A stretch of 26,899 bases of DNA, taken from assembly GCA_964527315.1 (NCBI GenBank), contig CAZGOQ010000017.1, forward strand, positions 1-26,899. Reading direction: 5' to 3'. Under the pieces are notes generated by a model that was not told the origin of the DNA, searched no databases, and worked only from the letters and a program-made list of their open reading frames with translations. Shown in pieces: positions 5,978 through 12,337 of this stretch (the first letter of the stretch is position 1; each line of letters begins with the position of its first letter). This stretch comes from HGM13006 sp964527315. GTDB taxonomy: Bacteria; Bacillota; Clostridia; Oscillospirales; Oscillospiraceae. The translations under genes and the position numbers were made by a program.

Positions 5978-7261
5978 ATGCAGGAAATGATCATAGACCT
6001 TGCTCTGAAACGGGCAGGCTTTTCCACACTGTCCGCCTTTTTAGCCAATCGCGGCATCCCGGAATCATCCGCCGTCACCGCGCTGACGCCCTATGTGGTC
6101 GGCTATGACCTGTGGCGGATTCAGCCGGGAGATACCTATTCGAGTCTGGCCCAAAGTTTTGGAACGACTGCTGCGGCCATCGAGACGGCGAACCCCAACC
6201 GGGATCCCAACAATCTTCCGGTCGGACAGCTTCTGGTTGTACCCATGGAGTTCCCTGTGGTACCGGCGGACACGCCCATGACTTCAGAATTGCTGCGATA
6301 TGTACTGCGAGGGCTGGAAGCCCGATATCCCATGCTCAGCGAAGATATCATCGGCCAGACGGAATTTGGCCGGCCAATCTACCGGCTGAGCGTCGGAACC
6401 GGGCGGCGGGTCGTCTATTACAACGCCGCCCACCACGCAAACGAGTGGATCACAACGCCGCTGGTTCTGAGTTGTCTGGAGCAGCTGCTTCAGACCATGG
6501 CCCTTCAGGAATCCCTGATGGACATAGATATCCGGGCGCTGATGCGGGAAAACCGGCTATATCTGGTTCCCATGGTGAACCCCGATGGGGTGGATCTGGT
6601 CAATGGCGCCGTTTCCGATCAGGAACGTGCGGCGGCTGAAACCATCAGCCAAAATTACCCCTCGATCCCGTTTCCGGATGGGTGGAAAGCCAATCTCCGG
6701 GGCGTGGACGTCAATCTCAACTACCCTGCCGGGTGGGATCAGGCCAAGGAGATCAAATACGGCCTTGGCTTCACCTCCCCCGCGCCCCGGGACTTTGTGG
6801 GAACCGACCCCCTCAGCGAAGCCGAGAGCCGCGCCATGTTCAACACCACCGAAAATCTTGACCCGGAACTGACCATCGCATGGCATACCCAGGGAAAGGA
6901 AATCTATTGGAAGTTCCTTGATATGGAGCCACAAGGGGCCAGACTTCTGGGTAAGCAGATGGCGGAATTCTCCGGTTACGGACTGGAGGAGATCCCCTAC
7001 GGCTCCTCCTTTGCCGGTTATAAGGACTGGTTCATTCAGGACTTCGACCGCCCTGGCTACACCATCGAAGCGGGCGCGGGAACCAACCCCCTGCCGCTGT
7101 CTCAACTGCCAGAGATGGTGCGGGACAATCTGCCCATTTTTCTGTTGGGCCTGACCGGTTCCGTTCCAACCGCGAACACCCCGGCAGTCAGTACCCAGCC
7201 CGTATCTCAGCCTGCCGTCCCAACAAGCGCCCCTCCGATTTGCAGCGCTCAATGGGGATAA
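5978..7261 (+). CDS. LysM-M14 peptidoglycan endopeptidase (gamma-D-Glu-diamino acid type)
   Basis: The 427-residue protein joins a LysM wall-binding domain (about 44-90, with YDLWRIQPGDTYSSLAQSFG) to a metallocarboxypeptidase domain of family M14. Zinc ligands are visible as H153-x-x-E156 (HHANEW) and H303 (AWHTQG); NPDG is at 201-204, GVDVNLNYP at 242-250, and the catalytic glutamate is E364 in YTIEAGAG. This order matches gamma-D-glutamyl-L-diamino acid endopeptidase I of Bacillus sphaericus and YqgT, which cut stem peptides of peptidoglycan, often during sporulation. There is no signal peptide, as in that enzyme, so substrate may be intracellular recycled muropeptides or mother-cell wall. 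The C-terminal 35 residues are Pro/Thr/Ser rich. The ATG is preceded by GGGGAGGG inside a hairpin. A strong terminator follows. Confidence 0.9.
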   Translation: MQEMIIDLALKRAGFSTLSAFLANRGIPESSAVTALTPYVVGYDLWRIQPGDTYSSLAQSFGTTAAAIETANPNRDPNNLPVGQLLVVPMEFPVVPADTPMTSELLRYVLRGLEARYPMLSEDIIGQTEFGRPIYRLSVGTGRRVVYYNAAHHANEWITTPLVLSCLEQLLQTMALQESLMDIDIRALMRENRLYLVPMVNPDGVDLVNGAVSDQERAAAETISQNYPSIPFPDGWKANLRGVDVNLNYPAGWDQAKEIKYGLGFTSPAPRDFVGTDPLSEAESRAMFNTTENLDPELTIAWHTQGKEIYWKFLDMEPQGARLLGKQMAEFSGYGLEEIPYGSSFAGYKDWFIQDFDRPGYTIEAGAGTNPLPLSQLPEMVRDNLPIFLLGLTGSVPTANTPAVSTQPVSQPAVPTSAPPICSAQWG

Positions 7262-7264
7262 GCA

Positions 7265-7310
7265 ACAGGGCGTGCTGCAGAATTTTTCGTTCTGCAGTGC
7301 GCCCTGTTTT
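7265..7310. terminator. Strong rho-independent terminator
   Basis: An 18-bp stem (7265-7282 with 7290-7307, two central G-U pairs) with a 7-nt loop is followed by TTTT on the plus strand after the M14 peptidase. On the minus strand it sits directly after the last gene of the dnaE-to-7310 run, with a poorer T-tract, so it probably ends both converging units. Confidence 0.85.
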
Positions 7311-7573
7311 TATGATTTTGCGGGCTTTTTCTCTGCCAGCCGGCGAACCCAGGCTGTCATTTCCGCAATGCCCTCCTCCGAGAGCGGAAAGGTCTTTTCT
7401 CCATCCATTTGACTTTTCTCATAGCACAGCGGGCCATACCAGTATTCCGCCCGAATGGTCACCTCCTCCACGTTGGGACTGAGTTTGAAGCGCATTCCTT
7501 TGTAGCTTCCGAGAAAAATATTATCATTATGAAAGGACATACAATTGGGAATATACAGATCCGGTGTTTCCAC
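7310..7573 (-). CDS. Conserved-looking small protein of unknown function
   Basis: I do not recognise this 87-residue protein. It is soluble, has no signal peptide or membrane segment, and is rich in aromatic residues (a segment with YIPN, FHNDNIFLGSYKG, EYWYGPLCYEK) with a C-terminal helix ending in Lys residues. I chose GTG 7573 because AAGGAGG lies 7 nt upstream; an in-frame TTG at 7579 would sit against the SD. The SD is inside the 3' end of the exonuclease-fusion gene, whose stop is 2 bp upstream, so translation is probably coupled. It is the last gene before the terminator. Confidence 0.7.
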   Translation of the reverse strand: METPDLYIPNCMSFHNDNIFLGSYKGMRFKLSPNVEEVTIRAEYWYGPLCYEKSQMDGEKTFPLSEEGIAEMTAWVRRLAEKKPAKS

Positions 7574-7575
7574 AG

Positions 7576-8988
7576 TCAAGCCTCCTTTTCCGCTTCCGCG
7601 CCCTGCGGCGCTTTTTGGGCCTTGATCGTCTCATAAGCTTCGGTGATCATCGCATGAAACGCGTTCAAAAAGGCGTCGTTTTGTTCCCGCGTCCGTTTGG
7701 ACGATCCTCTCGTCCGTCCGCCGGCCCGGCGGATTTTTGCCGCCTGAGCCCGCTGATTCAACAGCCCGTCGATATTGTCCGCCGTGTAGCGCATTCCGTT
7801 TTGGTCGATCACCCGCGCTTCTTTCGAAAGGCACATGGCTGCAAGGCCATAGTCCTGTGTGATCACCAAATCCCCGGGATCGAGTCGGCTGACGATGGCA
7901 AAATCGGCGCTGTCCGCGCCCTTGTCCACCACAATGGTTTCCGCGCCCCGGCGGGTCATCTGATGGGCGGTATCGCAAATCAGGAAACTCTCCACCCGGC
8001 GGCGGGAAGCGGCCTTTAAGGCAATGCCCACCACCGGGCAGCCATCCGCATCGATGTACAGCTTGAAGGGCGCGTTTTGGGGCTTTCTGGGATGCTCCGC
8101 CTTTTTCACAGCGCTTTTGTACAGTTCAGCGTGGGGTTTATCCATGGGGAACATGGTGCGGCTGGCCCGCATACTGTCATCCCGGTTCCGCTTAAAGGCC
8201 ACCCGAAGGAGAAATTCTCCATGCCGGGCGCACTTCGCCGTGAAAAACAGCTTTCCCGGATCCGGCGCCACCGGCTCTGTGCGCATCATCTCCGCGCCGC
8301 AGTAAGGGCACTTGACCTCTATGATCCTCGGGTCGGCCATCATATCCTCATAACTCTCAAAGCGGGTATAGTTGGCATAACGGAGACAGTTTAAAAACGC
8401 CTGATCGCCGTCTCCCTCAAAGAATTTGAGGTATTCCGGATAGTCGGCCATTCCCTTTTCCAGATCAATGTGCTTTGCCACAGCGGCCGTATAGGCGGCG
8501 TCATTCAGGCCGTCATGATAGCTGTCCTCCACCTCCAGCTGAAAGAAATCCACCGCGTAGCTAAGCCCCCGCATGGCGGTCTCCGGCTCAAATTGCTGAT
8601 GAAACATGATCTGAAGATTATAATATTGATCCGTAAAGCCGGTATCCAGGCCATAAAAGGTCAGATTCTGCCGGAGGATTGGAATATCGTTAAAGCCCCA
8701 GGTCAGCAGAACCGGGTTGGGACCGCAGAATTGCGCAAAACGGGTCATGGCGTTTTGAAACGTCTCCCCATTTTTTACGTCCTGCCGGGTGATACCGGTA
8801 AGCTTGGAAATGCGAGGAGAAAGCACCTTATACTGCTGGAGGCGGCAGGTGGCCTTGAACCGCTCTCCGGTTTCCAGCTTTACGGCTCCGACCTGGATGA
8901 TTTCAAACGGCAGCGCCGTACACAGCCTGATGGCAAGCGGGGAATCCGGTGAAACGGGCTGATTCCACTCCAGATCCAATACGATCAT
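7576..8988 (-). CDS. DEDDh exonuclease fused to a YaiI/YqxD (DUF188) domain
   Basis: The 470-residue protein shows three modules. Residues 1-200 are a DnaQ/KapD-like 3'-5' exonuclease: D5-x-E7 in VLDLEW, D101 in GFNDIPIL, and H158-x4-D163 in YHDGLNDA make a complete DEDDh set. Residues about 225-260 contain C227-x2-C230 and C253-x2-H256, a zinc-knuckle-like pair. From about 310 a YaiI/YqxD (DUF188, PIN-like) domain begins: YIDADGCPV, then VVDKGADSADFAIV, GDLVITQDYGLAA and the basic tail GGRTRGSSKRTR. The two enzyme-like domains are usually separate genes. Start: ATG 8988 gives the canonical MIVLDLEW, but the SD GAGGG is 13 nt away; an in-frame TTG 6 nt upstream (8994) has better spacing. It lies 85 bp after the MATE gene. 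Substrate unknown; RNA or DNA ends are plausible. Confidence 0.85.
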   Translation of the reverse strand: MIVLDLEWNQPVSPDSPLAIRLCTALPFEIIQVGAVKLETGERFKATCRLQQYKVLSPRISKLTGITRQDVKNGETFQNAMTRFAQFCGPNPVLLTWGFNDIPILRQNLTFYGLDTGFTDQYYNLQIMFHQQFEPETAMRGLSYAVDFFQLEVEDSYHDGLNDAAYTAAVAKHIDLEKGMADYPEYLKFFEGDGDQAFLNCLRYANYTRFESYEDMMADPRIIEVKCPYCGAEMMRTEPVAPDPGKLFFTAKCARHGEFLLRVAFKRNRDDSMRASRTMFPMDKPHAELYKSAVKKAEHPRKPQNAPFKLYIDADGCPVVGIALKAASRRRVESFLICDTAHQMTRRGAETIVVDKGADSADFAIVSRLDPGDLVITQDYGLAAMCLSKEARVIDQNGMRYTADNIDGLLNQRAQAAKIRRAGGRTRGSSKRTREQNDAFLNAFHAMITEAYETIKAQKAPQGAEAEKEA

Positions 8989-9073
8989 TGACAAATTACT
9001 TCCCTCTTTTCTGGTAGAATGATCCGTGCGCAGACCGCCAGGGCAGCGCTCCCGCAAACGGCTGGCTGCCATG

Positions 9074-10450
9074 TCAGGTTTTCAGCTCGTCCGCATCCAA
9101 CAGTTTCCGTTCCTTCCACGCGCCGCTGTAGAAATAAGCGCCCGCAAAAACCGCCGACAGGCTGGGGGCCAGCCCCATGCCAAGATACACGCCGATCAGC
9201 CCCATATCAAAGACTCTGGTCAGCAGCAGGCTCAGGGCCACCCGAACCACTACGCCGTCAAGAATATGACAGAACATGGAGAAGGTGGTGAAGCCCGAAG
9301 CGGTCGCAATGGCGACATAGATGAAGAAAAACGCCGATGGGAACAGCATCACAGAGAGATACCGCAGACAGCGGATGGATTCCTCCAGCGCTGCGGGATC
9401 GCTGTTAAACAGCCGTACCAATGGGCCGGGAATAGCCTGAATGATCGAGAACATGACTGCCGCCGCCACCAGTGCGCAGCGAACGCCCACATGGATGGTC
9501 TTTCCGGCCCGCTCCGGTTGTCCCGCGCCGATGTTTTGCCCCGCCATGGTCCCGACGCCGGTAGCGAGGGCGGAAACACCGGTCTGCCCCAGGTTGACCA
9601 CCTTACTGCCTACCGCCACCGCCGACGCGGCAATGACGCCGTAGCCATTGATGATCGAATTGACAAAGACGAAACTCAAATCAATGAACAGATATTGAAA
9701 GGACGAGGGGATCCCGATTTTCAGCACAGCTTTTGCCGTAGGCCCATGGATTTTATATTGGCTGCGGTTGAGGGTCAGCATACCGGGCTGATGCTTTCTC
9801 AGATAAAGGAAAGCCCAGGCCAGAGCAAATACCTCTGAAATTTCTGTCGCGATCGCCGCGCCGCCGGCACCCATGTTGAACTCCGCCACAAAGAGCAAAT
9901 CCAAAAACACGTTTGCCACAGACGCCACCGCTGAGAAATACAGGGGCCGTTTGGAATCGCCCATGCCCCGGAGAAACGAGGTGATGGAGTTATACAAAAA
10001 GGAGATCAGGAAACAGGCGGCCCGCACCATCAGATAGTTGAAGGATTCCTGTCGGGCTTCCGGCGGAATGTTTATCAGATTGAGCAGCGGATGGACCAGG
10101 CAGCAGACGACCACGGAAATGATGACTGCCATTATGGTGCTGATCGACAGGGCGGTGCCCACCGTTCGATGCACGCCCTCGTCATTTTTCGCCCCGCAGT
10201 ATTGAGCGATCAGTACCGCGCTGCCTGCGCTGGCCCCGAGGCCGATGTTGCCGGCAGCGTTACATATGTAAGAGACATTATTGACCGCCGCCAAACCGGC
10301 AGACCCCGCAAACTGGCCGACAATGATGGTATCCACAGTGGAATACATGGTCTGCAAAATGCTGGACGCCAGAAAGGGCAGGGAAAATCGAAGCAGACCG
10401 CTGGTGATATTACAGGTGGTGAGATCCAGCGGCGTTTTTGTCTTGTTCAT
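9074..10450 (-). CDS. MATE-family multidrug/cation antiporter
   Basis: This integral membrane protein of 458 residues has about twelve hydrophobic segments and the family layout of two similar halves. The first half starts with SGLLRFSLPFLASSILQTMYS and VDTIIVGQFAGSAGLAAV, typical MATE signatures; later GASAGSAVLIAQYCGAKN and GVGTMAGQNIGAGQPERA mark the two loop repeats. MATE proteins export cationic drugs or metabolites in exchange for Na+ or H+; the substrate cannot be read from the sequence. The start ATG has AAGGAG 7 nt upstream. It follows the Nudix gene by 19 bp in the same orientation and is probably cotranscribed. Confidence 0.93.
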   Translation of the reverse strand: MNKTKTPLDLTTCNITSGLLRFSLPFLASSILQTMYSTVDTIIVGQFAGSAGLAAVNNVSYICNAAGNIGLGASAGSAVLIAQYCGAKNDEGVHRTVGTALSISTIMAVIISVVVCCLVHPLLNLINIPPEARQESFNYLMVRAACFLISFLYNSITSFLRGMGDSKRPLYFSAVASVANVFLDLLFVAEFNMGAGGAAIATEISEVFALAWAFLYLRKHQPGMLTLNRSQYKIHGPTAKAVLKIGIPSSFQYLFIDLSFVFVNSIINGYGVIAASAVAVGSKVVNLGQTGVSALATGVGTMAGQNIGAGQPERAGKTIHVGVRCALVAAAVMFSIIQAIPGPLVRLFNSDPAALEESIRCLRYLSVMLFPSAFFFIYVAIATASGFTTFSMFCHILDGVVVRVALSLLLTRVFDMGLIGVYLGMGLAPSLSAVFAGAYFYSGAWKERKLLDADELKT

Positions 10451-10469
10451 GGTAAGGACTCCTTATGGA

Positions 10470-10934
10470 TCAAAAAATTTCGTACTCCCAACCAAACTCT
10501 GTGTCGTTAGGACGGTAGAAAAACTCGCTGAGGTCATCCTGAAGGAAGATTTGCAGCATTTCCTCAAAATCGCAGGACAGGGTTTCATTTTTTAAATTCT
10601 TCCGGGATATCCAGCGAATTTCTCCCTCCTCGGAGGAGGTGATCGTTCCGGAAAACTGATTCGTTTTGAAGAACAGCACCATATACCGGCTGCCATCCTC
10701 ATTCTGCCAGTCTTTCAGCCCACATAACACAGGATGCTTTACTGTCAGACCGGTTTCCTCCCGAATCTCCCGGATGGCTGCTTCCGTAAAGGATTCCCCA
10801 TCTTCTATGTGACCGCCGGGAAAGGCAATGCCGGGCCAGTCCTCTTTTACCCGATCCTGTACCAGAATTTTGTCACCGTCGTAAACCATGCAGAGGACCG
10901 TCAATTCCGTGGGAATATTGCGGTGCCGGGCCAT
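10470..10934 (-). CDS. Nudix hydrolase (MutT-like)
   Basis: The 154-residue protein carries a complete Nudix box: G41, E47, R55-E56, E59-E60, G62 in the spacing G-x5-E-x7-REUxEExGU. The preceding AFPGG and following sheets fit MutT/8-oxo-dGTP diphosphatase-like enzymes, which hydrolyse nucleoside diphosphate derivatives, but Nudix substrates cannot be assigned from the motif alone. The start has AGGAGG upstream. It sits 26 bp downstream of the CoA-transferase B gene and 19 bp upstream of MATE, with no terminator between, so it is part of the same transcription run. Confidence 0.92.
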   Translation of the reverse strand: MARHRNIPTELTVLCMVYDGDKILVQDRVKEDWPGIAFPGGHIEDGESFTEAAIREIREETGLTVKHPVLCGLKDWQNEDGSRYMVLFFKTNQFSGTITSSEEGEIRWISRKNLKNETLSCDFEEMLQIFLQDDLSEFFYRPNDTEFGWEYEIF

Positions 10935-10960
10935 AGAGTTTTACCTCCTATCTGTTCTTC

Positions 10961-11641
10961 TTACGGCAAAATCATTGGTTTCAACTCCGGAGAAACCCGG
11001 AGTTTTGCGCCGGTATTGTTCTGAATTTCCGCCACAGCGGCGTCTTTTTCTCCCAGTTCCGGGTTATATTCCGTCAGCAGCAGACCCTCCGGAATCACTT
11101 CCATGACCGCCAGTTCTGTGACGATCAGGTCGACGACCCGATATCCTGTCAACGGCAGGCTGCATTTCTCCACGATTTTGGGCTTGCCGCTCTGGGTGTG
11201 GATCATGGCAAGGATGACGTTTTTCGCGCCGTTGACCAAATCCATCGCGCCGCCCATGCCGGTGATCTTCTTTCCAGGGATCAGCCAGTTGCCGAAGCTG
11301 CCCTCCTGATCGGCCTCCAATGCACCCAATACGCAGGCATCCACGTGTCCGCCCCGGATCAGGCCAAAATTGGTGGCGGAATCCAGAATGACGCCGCCGG
11401 GGATAATCGTGGCCGGCTGACCGCTCGCGTCTACAATGTGCATGGGATCGGCTTCCTCGGGAGAGGGCGCATGGCCCTGACCGACCAGTCCCATTTCCGC
11501 GTGGAGCGTAATATCCACACCTTCGGGAAAGTACCGGGCGCACTGAGTGGGAATGCCAATGCCAAGGTTCACCACATAGCCATCCTTCAGTTCCTGCGCG
11601 CAGCGGCAGGCAATGATATCCTTTGCTCTCTGCCTGTCCAT
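10961..11641 (-). CDS. CoA-transferase subunit B (AtoA/ScoB-like)
   Basis: The beta subunit of a family I 3-oxoacid CoA-transferase has 226 residues. It shows DGYVVNLGIGIPT near 20-32, the active-site region ITLHAEMGLVGQG with E49 as the expected CoA-thioester-forming glutamate (families usually read SENG, here AEMG), then IRGGHVDACVLGALEAD, NWLIPGKKITGMGGAMDLV and a conserved VTELAV near the C terminus. It would move CoA between acetoacetate/butyrate-type acyl groups with subunit A, a step used in butyrate or ketone-body metabolism of anaerobes. Its ATG is 1 bp after the subunit A stop and AAGGAGGGCG lies inside subunit A's last codons, so the subunits are coupled. The exact acyl substrate is unknown. 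Confidence 0.93.
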   Translation of the reverse strand: MDRQRAKDIIACRCAQELKDGYVVNLGIGIPTQCARYFPEGVDITLHAEMGLVGQGHAPSPEEADPMHIVDASGQPATIIPGGVILDSATNFGLIRGGHVDACVLGALEADQEGSFGNWLIPGKKITGMGGAMDLVNGAKNVILAMIHTQSGKPKIVEKCSLPLTGYRVVDLIVTELAVMEVIPEGLLLTEYNPELGEKDAAVAEIQNNTGAKLRVSPELKPMILP

Positions 11642-11642
11642 A

Positions 11643-12332
11643 TCAAACGCCCTCCTTTACCACGATATAATCCACCAGAATTCCCGGCGTAACGATATTT
11701 TCCGGTTCCAGTTCTCCGGTTTCCACCAGCTGCTCCGCTTCAACAATGACAGTATCCGCCGCCATGGCCATCAGGGGAGAGAAGTTCCGGGTGGTGCCCT
11801 TGTACCAGATGTTTCCCTTTTTGTCCACCTTGTATCCTGAAATCACGGCAAAATCCGCCCGGATCGGCTTCATCAAAAGATAGTCCTTCCCGCCGATCTC
11901 CATTTTCCGGTCTACCCAGGGACTTTTCTCCACCAGCGTTCCCAGGCCGGTGGCGGTCAGGATGCCGGGAATGCCCATGCCGCCGGCACGGATCATCTCC
12001 GCCAGAGACCCCTGGGGCACCAGTTCCAGTTCCAGTTCGCCTCTGGCCCATTTCTCTCCCGCGTCCGGGTTGGAACCCACATGGGAGCCAATGTATTTTT
12101 TGATTTTTCCGGATCGGATGAGCCTTGCCCAGCCGTAATATTCAGAGCCGTCGGGGCCGTTTAAAATAGAGCCGTCGTCAAAAACGCCCTCGATATGGTC
12201 TAAATCCGTCCGCCGGTCCATGGCCCGGATGATTTCATGAGCCGCGCCGCAGCCCAAGAACCCGCCGAACATCACGCGACTTCCGGAGGGGATCAGCGCG
12301 GCGGCTTCCTCCGCTGTAATGATTTTTGGCAT
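11643..12332 (-). CDS. CoA-transferase subunit A (AtoD/ScoA-like)
   Basis: The alpha subunit (229 aa) resembles AtoD over its whole length: IPSGSRVMFGGFLGCGAAHE, IGSHVGSNPDAGEKWARGEL, LVPQGSLAEMIRAGGMG, GLGTLVE, RADFAVISGYKVDKKGN, TRNFSPLMAMAADTVIVEAE and NIVTPGILVDYIV. I chose ATG 12332 because GAGGTG lies 6 nt upstream; the farther GTG at 12341 is itself part of that SD. The SD overlaps the dnaE stop codon, so it is directly coupled to the polymerase gene, an unexpected partner for a fermentation enzyme. Subunit B follows at once. Confidence 0.93.
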   Translation of the reverse strand: MPKIITAEEAAALIPSGSRVMFGGFLGCGAAHEIIRAMDRRTDLDHIEGVFDDGSILNGPDGSEYYGWARLIRSGKIKKYIGSHVGSNPDAGEKWARGELELELVPQGSLAEMIRAGGMGIPGILTATGLGTLVEKSPWVDRKMEIGGKDYLLMKPIRADFAVISGYKVDKKGNIWYKGTTRNFSPLMAMAADTVIVEAEQLVETGELEPENIVTPGILVDYIVVKEGV

Positions 12333-12337
12333 ACGAA

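Noticed and set aside
8989..9072. N-terminal extension of the exonuclease fusion by 28 residues from ATG 9072
   Set aside because: There is no SD before 9072, and the exonuclease motif VLDLEW normally stands at the very start of the protein.
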